Shown in pieces: positions 6,556 to 12,732 of a stretch of DNA of 14,176 bases; position 1 is the first letter of the stretch; every line of letters starts with the position of its first letter. A program made the translations under genes and the position numbers. The notes below the pieces were generated by a model. That model was not told where the DNA came from. It ran no database searches and saw only the letters and a list, made by a program, of their open reading frames with translations. Source of the DNA: an uncultured Chitinophagaceae bacterium (GTDB taxonomy: Bacteria; Bacteroidota; Bacteroidia; Chitinophagales; Chitinophagaceae); contig CALCNY010000070.1 of the NCBI GenBank assembly GCA_937897585.1, positions 1 through 14,176 of the forward strand, read 5' to 3'.

Positions 6556-6614
6556 ATCCAGCATCTAGCATCCAGCTTATCTAGCTAATCCAGCCTATCC
6601 AGCTTTATCTAACT
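6556..6614. repeat. ATCYAGC tandem array running into the cysS stop codon
   Basis: Seven units begin ATCCAGC or ATCTAGC (the last is ATCTAAC) at 7-, 9- or 10-base spacing. They start at 6556, 6563, 6570, 6579, 6588, 6597 and 6607. The last unit contains the cysS stop (CTA at 6609-6611, TAG on the minus strand), so the array reaches into the end of the gene. The bases between this array and the 9-mer array (6487-6555) show no structure. Confidence 0.82.
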
Positions 6615-8117
6615 CACCCCCCAACTCGTTCCTCCATCCTTCTCATCTTTAATCACGATTCCCATTGCTGTTAACTGGTTTCTGATTTTGTCTGAAGTGG
6701 AAAAGTCTTTTTTCAATTTTGCTTCTTTTCTAATGTCAAGTAATAATTCCATCACTGGTTTCAAGACTTCGTTGTTATTGCCATCTGTATTTTTCAATCC
6801 GAACACATCTTCAATAAACACACCGAAGCGTTCTTTTAATTTATTCAGTGTATTGCTGCTGATATTTTGAATAGGAATGATACCATCTTTTAATGAATTG
6901 ATTACGGGCGCCAACTCAAACATATTGGCAATCACTTTCGGCGTGCTGAAATCATCATCCATAAAAATTTCAAACTCATTCACCCAGTTGTTTACTTTAT
7001 CATCAAGTTCTTTATCAGCAGGAATGTCATTGTTTTCAGAAGATAACTTTTTCAATACTTCATAAGCTTCCCATAAACGTTTGAACGCTTTTTCACTGGC
7101 AAGTAAGGCGTCGTTTCCAAAATCAAGTGTACTTCTGTAATGACTTTGAAGAATAAAAAAGCGAACCGTCATCGGATGAAAAGCTTGAGTCAACAATTCG
7201 TGATTGCCACTAAACATCTCCGTTAGCTTGATGACATTGTTATAGCTTTTACCCATCTTTCTGCCATTGATGGTAATCATGTTGTTGTGCATCCAGTATT
7301 TTACAGGAGCCGTATGATTGCAAATAGTACTTTGTGCAATTTCACTTTCATGGTGAGGAAACAACAAGTCCATCCCACCGCCATGAATATCAAATTGAGC
7401 GCCTAAATATTTCGTTGCCATTGCAGAACATTCGATGTGCCATCCTGGGAAACCCTCGCCCCATGGACTTTTCCAGCGCATGATATGTTCGGGCGGTGCC
7501 GCTTTCCACAAAGCAAAATCAGCCGAATCTCTTTTTTCTGATTGACCTTCTAAGTCTCGAGATACAGATTCACGATTTCCAGCGTCAATTAAATCTTCTA
7601 AAATTCTTCCACTTAATTTTCCATAATCATGTTGGGCTGCATATTTTTTTACATCAAAATAAACAGAGCCATTCACTTCATAAGCATATCCTTTGGCAAT
7701 GATATCTTCTATCATGCCAATCTGCTCAACGATATGACCAGTTGCTGTAGGTTCAATACTGGGTTCAATACAATTAAACTCCTTCATTGCCCAATGAAAT
7801 AAGTTCGTGTATTTCTGAACTAATTCCATGGGTTCCAATCTTTCCAGCTGTGCTTTTTTACTTACTTTATCTTCCGCTTCTCTGCCTTCTTCTTCAAAAT
7901 GTCCGGCATCGGTAATGTTTCTTACATAGCGAACTTTTAAATTTTTGAATTGCAAATAGCGAAATACGATATCAAATGTTACATAAGGACGTGCATGTCC
8001 CAAATGGCTTTCACCGCTTACAGTTGGTCCGCAAACATACATCCCCACATGACCGGGCGTAACAGGTTCAAATAATTCTTTGCTGCGGGTATAAGAGTTG
8101 TATATGTGTAAAGCCAT
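6609..8117 (-). CDS. cysS: Cysteinyl-tRNA synthetase
   Basis: This enzyme charges tRNA-Cys with cysteine. It has 502 residues from the start chosen here. The class Ia HIGH motif is HLGH (38-41) and the KMSKS loop reads KMGKS (287-291). Zinc ligands are C29 (MYVCGPT), C230 (WHIECSAM), H255 and E259 (FPHHESE), matching C28/C209/H234/E238 of E. coli. The C-terminal anticodon-binding region ends with LLDIRKEAKLKKDFSTSDKIRNQL, a standard family segment. The frame is open to an ATG at 8150, but family members begin close to MALHIYN. The TATCTTTG promoter box at 8148-8155 overlaps that upstream ATG, so I place the start at 8117. The stop codon lies inside a tandem repeat. No terminator follows. Confidence 0.96.
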   Translation of the reverse strand: MALHIYNSYTRSKELFEPVTPGHVGMYVCGPTVSGESHLGHARPYVTFDIVFRYLQFKNLKVRYVRNITDAGHFEEEGREAEDKVSKKAQLERLEPMELVQKYTNLFHWAMKEFNCIEPSIEPTATGHIVEQIGMIEDIIAKGYAYEVNGSVYFDVKKYAAQHDYGKLSGRILEDLIDAGNRESVSRDLEGQSEKRDSADFALWKAAPPEHIMRWKSPWGEGFPGWHIECSAMATKYLGAQFDIHGGGMDLLFPHHESEIAQSTICNHTAPVKYWMHNNMITINGRKMGKSYNNVIKLTEMFSGNHELLTQAFHPMTVRFFILQSHYRSTLDFGNDALLASEKAFKRLWEAYEVLKKLSSENNDIPADKELDDKVNNWVNEFEIFMDDDFSTPKVIANMFELAPVINSLKDGIIPIQNISSNTLNKLKERFGVFIEDVFGLKNTDGNNNEVLKPVMELLLDIRKEAKLKKDFSTSDKIRNQLTAMGIVIKDEKDGGTSWGVS

Positions 8118-8147
8118 TGTATGTGTTGTAAATAAAAATTTGAATGG

Positions 8148-8155
8148 CAAAGATA
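8148..8155 (-). promoter_or_regulatory. Predicted -7 box (TATCTTTG) for cysS
   Basis: An exact TAnnTTTG match on the minus strand, ending 30 nt before the chosen ATG and identical to the dnaN box. It overlaps the alternative upstream ATG at 8150, which would therefore not be transcribed from this promoter. No good -33 TTTG is seen; the expected place is T-rich. Confidence 0.55.
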
Positions 8156-8168
8156 ATTCACAAAACGG

Positions 8169-8327
8169 ATAAAAAATTCCTGCTGTTTTTCTTCGTTGGT
8201 GATAACACCAACGAATGCATCAGTATCATATTTTTAATGCGTTTGGTGAAAACACCAACGCTGGCAAGAAAAGCGCATAAAAAAATTCTGCTGTTTTTCT
8301 TCTTTGGTGATAATACCAACGAATGCA
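8169..8327. repeat. Two 51-bp direct repeats with three GGTG/CACC hairpins
   Basis: Bases 8169-8219 and 8277-8327 are imperfect direct repeats at a 108-bp offset, both containing TGCTGTTTTTCTTC followed by a hairpin and CCAACGAATGCA. Hairpin 1 (8194-8213) is perfect: CGTTGGTG, ATAA loop, CACCAACG. Hairpin 2 (8239-8261) lies between the repeats with loop AAAA and one bulged T. Hairpin 3 (8304-8319) is a decayed version with a G-T pair. The block fills the 215-bp spacer between the EEP gene and cysS, ending 5 nt before the EEP stop codon and 13 nt before the cysS promoter box. Transcripts from the EEP gene would carry the hairpins, but no T-tract adjoins them. Confidence 0.85.
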
Positions 8328-8332
8328 GCATC

Positions 8333-9463
8333 TCAATCTTTGTGAAAGATAATATCAGCAATAATAGGAAAATGGTCGCTCAGACTTTTTTTAATTCTAA
8401 TAAATTGCTCAACAGAAAAACGTTTATCCGTAAAAATATTATCAATTCTTAATGTTGGAGAAATGCCGTCATAAGTATTGCCAATCAAAGACCCTTTTTC
8501 TTTGAAAGCGTTGTTAAGGCCTTTGCCTATTGTGTTGTAAGCGTAACTATTAGGTAAATCATTTAAGTCGCCACAGACAATTACTGGATATTCGCTTTTA
8601 TCAATTTCATTTCTAACATTATCGCTTTGCCAGTGATGTTTTAAATATCCTTTCTTGAACTTGCTAAGAATAGTTTTTGATTCTTTGATATCATTACCAC
8701 TTTCAATAGAAGGGTCGTTTAAATATTCTCTGTTGTCGGGCGAAAATCTTAATGTTTCGAGATGTACGTTAAAAACTCTGAAAGTATCGTTGTTTCTGAC
8801 GATATCTACAGATTGAAAAGTAGAATTGTATTTATTGGGCTCAGGTGAATAGGTTTGTTTGTTGATGATGGGAAACTTACTGAAAATGATAATGCCGAAA
8901 TGATGAGTTTTATCAAAATTCAGTTTGTTGAAATATGAAAAATGATAGTCTTTCATTTTCATTTTCTTCTTGAACTCAGGGATGTAATTAATCGATTTTA
9001 CAATGCTATCACTTCCAACCATTTCCTGAAAACAAGCAACATCAGGATTATATTTATTTACAAGGTCGATCATTTCGGTTTTTACTTCGGGATGAGATTT
9101 GTGCTGAACAATATCAAAATGCTCCACATTCCAACTCATGACCCGAATAACATTTCTTTCTTTTTTTGTATCAAAGGAAACGCTGAATCTTAACTGAAAC
9201 ACATGCTGTAATGGCATCCAGCAAATAACAATTGTGATTATGCTGATTAGACTTAACCATCGCTTTACAAACAGCCAGAAAATAATAAAGAAAACATTGA
9301 TGATCAGAAAATAAAAAGCCGTTAGTGAGAACAAACCGGCTATCCAATCATTGCCGAGGTTAATGGAATTGCCGTAACAACCCAACATCAGAAAAATAGC
9401 AAATACAACATTGCAGATAATAACAATCGTCTTTGTTGCTTTCCTGAGAAATTGAACGGCCAT
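8333..9463 (-). CDS. Membrane-anchored endonuclease/exonuclease/phosphatase (EEP) family protein
   Basis: This 376-residue protein has an N-terminal membrane part with three predicted helices (about 12-32, 41-65 and 70-88) followed by an EEP catalytic domain (about 105-372). All expected active-site motifs are present: MSWNVEHFD (N112), ACFQEM (E147), NVHLE (H234), GDLND (D299, N301), RIDNIF (D341) and SDHFP (D363, H364). The family hydrolyses phosphodiester bonds in nucleic acids, lipids or inositol phosphates, so the substrate cannot be named. The hydrophilic domain follows the third helix, which would place it outside the cytoplasm if the N-terminus is inside (inferred). It starts 66 nt below the second rhomboid gene and is probably in the same transcript. 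From memory, rhomboid-rhomboid-EEP order recurs in Bacteroidota genomes. Confidence 0.9.
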   Translation of the reverse strand: MAVQFLRKATKTIVIICNVVFAIFLMLGCYGNSINLGNDWIAGLFSLTAFYFLIINVFFIIFWLFVKRWLSLISIITIVICWMPLQHVFQLRFSVSFDTKKERNVIRVMSWNVEHFDIVQHKSHPEVKTEMIDLVNKYNPDVACFQEMVGSDSIVKSINYIPEFKKKMKMKDYHFSYFNKLNFDKTHHFGIIIFSKFPIINKQTYSPEPNKYNSTFQSVDIVRNNDTFRVFNVHLETLRFSPDNREYLNDPSIESGNDIKESKTILSKFKKGYLKHHWQSDNVRNEIDKSEYPVIVCGDLNDLPNSYAYNTIGKGLNNAFKEKGSLIGNTYDGISPTLRIDNIFTDKRFSVEQFIRIKKSLSDHFPIIADIIFHKD

Positions 9464-9529
9464 ACTTAAAGTTAAGCAGGAAATTTATGGCAGCGGCCAA
9501 ATCTTCGTAAGTAAAATAAAAAATCAGTA

Positions 9530-10483
9530 TTATTTAATCGAATCGTCTTCAGAAGCCTTTTTTAAAATCGATTTTTCTTCTTCTGTTAGAAAATGATAGC
9601 CTTCGGTGTTGATTTTATCTAAGATTTCATCAATTCTTTTTTGATTCACAAGTGATGATTTACTAAAAGGATTTTTATCACCAGTTTTGTAAAAAACTTT
9701 TTTCTTTATGTCTTCTTTATTTTTAATTTGTTTCGGACTGAACAGATTGATTACCCATTGGTAAGACTTGTTCATCCAAACACCAGCGTCTGTTCCTTTG
9801 CGTAAAAGATAGATATAGAAAAAGCCCGCCAATGCACCTCCCAAATGAGAAAGACTGTAAGCTGCACTCATAGAAGCTACTCCTGCAAAGTCGATGAAAA
9901 TATAAACAGTCAACAAAACCCAAATTGGAATGCCTTTTCTGATTTGAGTAAAAAATCGATGATCAGGATTTAAATAGGTAGTAGCCGTAGCAACAGCCAT
10001 TGTAGCAGCATTGGCACCTATTAATGAAGCATGATTGATATCGGCTTGTATTGGCGGAATCAGATAATGAGCACCTATGAAAAATAATCCACCCAATACA
10101 CCACCGTAAATGTAAATAGGGATGATTTTGTCATTGCCCGTCATGTCTTGCAACAAATAGCCAAAAGCCCACAACCAAAGCATATTGCTAAGGATGCGCA
10201 TCACAGAATCTCCTGTGTCGCTGAACATATAAGTAAGAATTGTCCAGGGCTTTTCACTCAATGAAACCAATCCCGAAGGCAATTGAAACCATTGTAAAAT
10301 ATCATTTTGGAAAACAGCAGGAGTTTGTTCATAAAAAAAATAAACGACCTGCATGGTTAGTAAAATCAGGAAGAAAATCGCATTGAGGATAAACAATGCC
10401 ATTAGCGCATTATTATCACTTCCCAATAAAAATCCTTTTTTCTTAAGGTGTTTGTATTCCTGGTATCTGTCTGATTCACCCAT
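9530..10483 (-). CDS. Rhomboid-family membrane protein lacking the catalytic serine, with a DUF6576-like tail
   Basis: This is a 317-residue polytopic membrane protein with a rhomboid core (about residues 25-228) and a charged cytosolic tail (about 250-317). The tail's KRIDEILDKINTEGYHFLTEEEKSILKKAS segment resembles the DUF6576 region of Bacteroidota rhomboids. The conserved Asn of the oxyanion helix is kept (N100, in LSNMLWLWAFG), as is the helix-6 motif SHLGGALAG with H213. The catalytic serine motif GASGA is GANAA here (156-160), with Asn158 in place of Ser. The upstream histidines of the HGSxxHLxxN motif are also missing. It is therefore predicted to be proteolytically inactive, like other pseudo-rhomboids. 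The frame is open to an ATG at 10528 inside the preceding gene. I prefer the ATG at 10483, one base after that gene's stop, because it suits translational coupling and the extra 15 residues are not membrane-like. Confidence 0.88.
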   Translation of the reverse strand: MGESDRYQEYKHLKKKGFLLGSDNNALMALFILNAIFFLILLTMQVVYFFYEQTPAVFQNDILQWFQLPSGLVSLSEKPWTILTYMFSDTGDSVMRILSNMLWLWAFGYLLQDMTGNDKIIPIYIYGGVLGGLFFIGAHYLIPPIQADINHASLIGANAATMAVATATTYLNPDHRFFTQIRKGIPIWVLLTVYIFIDFAGVASMSAAYSLSHLGGALAGFFYIYLLRKGTDAGVWMNKSYQWVINLFSPKQIKNKEDIKKKVFYKTGDKNPFSKSSLVNQKRIDEILDKINTEGYHFLTEEEKSILKKASEDDSIK

Positions 10484-10484
10484 A

Positions 10485-11174
10485 TTAAAAAAATTGTTGT
10501 CTGTTGTTTCTATTCCAAAATAATACAATTAATAATCCTGCCAATGCACCTCCAAGGTGCGCAAAGTGAGCAATATTATCACTTGCAGAATTGGATATGC
10601 CTCCGAAAATATCCATGGCAATGATTCCGCTAATAGCCCATTTGGCTTTTATTGGAAAAGGTATTGGCATGATAAATAATTGTGTATTCGGAAATGTATA
10701 TCCATAAGCTACAAGAATTCCCATTATGGCACCTGAAGCACCAACTGTGGCATTGCTGAGTAACATATTTTGATACATGATAAATTCATCCGGAGATAAT
10801 ATGGAATGGTCCAAATTCCAATAAGTGTAGGCGTAACTACCCATTTGCGCCAATCCTGCCACCAAACCACAAATCATATAAAAACTAAGGAATCGTTTTG
10901 GTCCCCATAATTTTTCCATTAAGCCACCAAACATCCATAAAGCGAACATATTAAACAGTAAATGGAAAAAACTTCCGTGCATGAACATGTGAGTTACCAG
11001 CTGATAAGGTTCAAATGCTTTCGATTTATAGTGATGTAATGCAAATAATTCAGTGAATTTCGAATTGTTTTCAACACCGCCAAATACACTCTGAGCAAAG
11101 TACACAAGCGCATTGATGATGATAAGATTTAAAACTATCGTACTTGTTCGTGAAAAACTGTTTCTAAATTCCAT
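10485..11174 (-). CDS. Rhomboid-family intramembrane serine protease
   Basis: This 229-residue protein has six predicted transmembrane helices. Rhomboids cleave membrane protein substrates within the bilayer using a Ser-His dyad. All catalytic features are seen: HGSFFHLLFNMFALWMFG (66-83) with H66, H71 and oxyanion N75; VGASGAIMG (144-152) with nucleophile S147; and HFAHLGGALAGLL (203-215) with base H206. WR-type loop 1 residues of GlpG are not obvious. The gene starts 15 nt after the methyltransferase stop and is followed, after a single base, by the second rhomboid gene. The TAA-T-ATG junction suggests coupled translation. The substrate is unknown; the partner pseudo-rhomboid could form a complex with it or compete for substrates (inference). 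Confidence 0.94.
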   Translation of the reverse strand: MEFRNSFSRTSTIVLNLIIINALVYFAQSVFGGVENNSKFTELFALHHYKSKAFEPYQLVTHMFMHGSFFHLLFNMFALWMFGGLMEKLWGPKRFLSFYMICGLVAGLAQMGSYAYTYWNLDHSILSPDEFIMYQNMLLSNATVGASGAIMGILVAYGYTFPNTQLFIMPIPFPIKAKWAISGIIAMDIFGGISNSASDNIAHFAHLGGALAGLLIVLFWNRNNRQQFF

Positions 11175-11189
11175 AGGTAAATGTAAAAA

Positions 11190-12605
11190 TTATTTATTTG
11201 ATTTTAAAGTCAGTAATGCTACACATTCGATATGATGTGTATGTGGAAACATATCTACAGCCTGAACTTTTATTACATCATATTTTTCTGAAAGCAACGC
11301 AATGTCTCTTGCTTGAGTGGCTGTGTTGCAACTTACATACACAATTTTAGGCGACTCCATCTCCAGTAATTTGTTGACCAATTTTTCGTGCATACCTGCT
11401 CTTGGCGGATCGGTAATCACTACATCTGGCTTTCCATGTTTTGTAAAAAAATCATCGTTGCAAATCTTTATCACATCACCTGCAAAAAAATGAGCATGTT
11501 CAATTTTATTGAGCGCTGCATTTTTCTTAGCATCTTCAATGGCATCTTCAATCACTTCAACGCCGATTATTTTTTTTGCTTTATCGCTTACAAATATTCC
11601 AATGCTGCCTGTACCACAATACAGATCATAAACAATTTCTTCGCCTGTTAATCCAGCAAAATCTTTCGCAACGGAATATAAATTTTCAGCTTGTTGTGTA
11701 TTGGTTTGGAAAAAAGATTTAGGACTGATCATGAATTCCCATTTACCTAGTTTTTCCATTACATAACCCTTGCCGAAATATACCTGAGGAGTCAGGTCAT
11801 AAATAGTGTCATTCCATTTTGGATTGATGGTATAGAGCAAAGTCGTTATAGCCGGAACTTTTGCCAGAAGATGATCTAACAAAGCTTTGCGGTTAGTTTC
11901 ATCTTCGTTATTAATAACAATATTTACCATGAGCTCGCCGGTTGTGGTGAACCTGATAATGATATTGCGCAACCATCCGGTATGTTCTCTGATATCGTAA
12001 AAAGCTAAATTGTTTACAGCAGCAAAATCACGAACGGTGTTTCTGATTGTGTTATTTACCTCGTCAAGCAAATGACATTCGGTGATATCAATAACTTTAT
12101 CGAAAATTCTTGGCGCATGATAACCCAAGGCATTTTGCTGTGTGATGGCGGTTTCAGAACCGATTTCTTCGTTGGTGAGGTATCTTTTATTGCTAAATGT
12201 GAATTCTAGTTTATTGCGATAAGCAGTGGTTTTTTCAGAACCGATAATCGGAAGGATTTCAGGAATATCAATTTTTCCGATACGTTTTAAGTTTTGTTCT
12301 GCCTCTTGCTGTTTGTATTCCAATTGCTTCTCATAAGGCAACATTTGCCATTTACAGCCACCACAATTTCCAAAATGTTTACAAAATGGGGTCAATCTAT
12401 TAGGAGAATGTTCAACAATTTTAATGGCTCTGCCTTCAGCCCAGTCTTTTTTGCTCTTGCCCAATTGAATATCCGCCACATCTCCTGGTATTACACCTGA
12501 AACAAAAATTACTTTACCATCAACTCTTGCCAGCGATTTCCCTTCAGCCGCATAATCAGTAATGGTGATATTATTAAGAACGACGTTTTTATGTTTTTTT
12601 CGCAC
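11190..12605 (-). CDS. rlmD: 23S rRNA (uracil-5-)-methyltransferase, RlmD/TrmA family
   Basis: This SAM-dependent enzyme makes 5-methyluridine in RNA. It has 471 residues. An N-terminal TRAM domain (about 7-66) is followed by the 4Fe-4S cysteines C75, C81, C84 and C177, with the 6-then-3 spacing of the first three in E. coli RumA/RlmD. SFFQTNTQQAENLY (298-310) precedes the SAM-binding VYDLYCGTGSIGIF (325-338). DPPRAGMH (399-406) and VSCN with nucleophile C426 follow, and HHIECVALL (457-465) holds the base E460. An in-frame TAA 13-15 bases upstream and the absence of any Met before the TRAM domain make GTG at 12605 the start. RlmD and RlmC/TrmA-type members can be hard to separate by sequence, so the rRNA position is uncertain. 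It leads the rhomboid-EEP string. Confidence 0.92.
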   Translation of the reverse strand: MRKKHKNVVLNNITITDYAAEGKSLARVDGKVIFVSGVIPGDVADIQLGKSKKDWAEGRAIKIVEHSPNRLTPFCKHFGNCGGCKWQMLPYEKQLEYKQQEAEQNLKRIGKIDIPEILPIIGSEKTTAYRNKLEFTFSNKRYLTNEEIGSETAITQQNALGYHAPRIFDKVIDITECHLLDEVNNTIRNTVRDFAAVNNLAFYDIREHTGWLRNIIIRFTTTGELMVNIVINNEDETNRKALLDHLLAKVPAITTLLYTINPKWNDTIYDLTPQVYFGKGYVMEKLGKWEFMISPKSFFQTNTQQAENLYSVAKDFAGLTGEEIVYDLYCGTGSIGIFVSDKAKKIIGVEVIEDAIEDAKKNAALNKIEHAHFFAGDVIKICNDDFFTKHGKPDVVITDPPRAGMHEKLVNKLLEMESPKIVYVSCNTATQARDIALLSEKYDVIKVQAVDMFPHTHHIECVALLTLKSNK

Positions 12606-12609
12606 GATG

Positions 12610-12617
12610 CAAATTTA
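12610..12617 (-). promoter_or_regulatory. Predicted -7 box (TAAATTTG) for the methyltransferase, nearly abutting its GTG start
   Basis: On the minus strand TAAATTTG matches TAnnTTTG and ends only 4 nt before the GTG at 12605. Transcription starts a few bases after such boxes, so the transcript would begin at or within a base or two of the start codon, giving a leaderless mRNA. This promoter would drive the methyltransferase and probably both rhomboid genes and the EEP gene. Confidence 0.5.
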
Positions 12618-12706
12618 GCCTATAAATGAGGAAATCTATTTGTTAATGAAATGTAATTTTCAAACAAATGAATTTTATTCAACTTTTAAAAACGCGATAA
12701 TTTCAA

Positions 12707-12714
12707 TACATTTG
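12707..12714 (+). promoter_or_regulatory. Predicted -7 box (TACATTTG) for the thioredoxin-fold protein gene
   Basis: TACATTTG is an exact match to TAnnTTTG, ending 18 nt before the ATG at 12733. A TTTT run near 12684-12687, about 20 nt upstream, could stand in for the -33 TTTG. It is divergent from the methyltransferase promoter, whose box is about 90 bp away. Confidence 0.55.
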
Positions 12715-12732
12715 ACTACTTTTTTAAAGATT

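Noticed and set aside
6399..6614. CRISPR array or minisatellite locus with spacers
   Set aside because: Units are 7-10 bp and contiguous, with no unique spacers and no cas genes.
8118..8150. Longer cysS N-terminus from the ATG at 8150
   Set aside because: The extra residues are not family-like and the ATG lies inside the predicted promoter box, so it would not be in the mRNA from that promoter.
8144..8452. Overlapping open frames on both strands across the hairpin repeat (8144-8452 plus, 8158-8361 minus)
   Set aside because: The frames are products of the repeated DNA and the EEP 3' end. The encoded peptides repeat themselves and resemble no protein family.
10484..10528. Longer second rhomboid starting inside the first rhomboid gene
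   Set aside because: The ATG at 10483 sits one base after the preceding stop, which is a classic coupled start. The extra 15 residues only re-read the first gene's 3' end in another frame.
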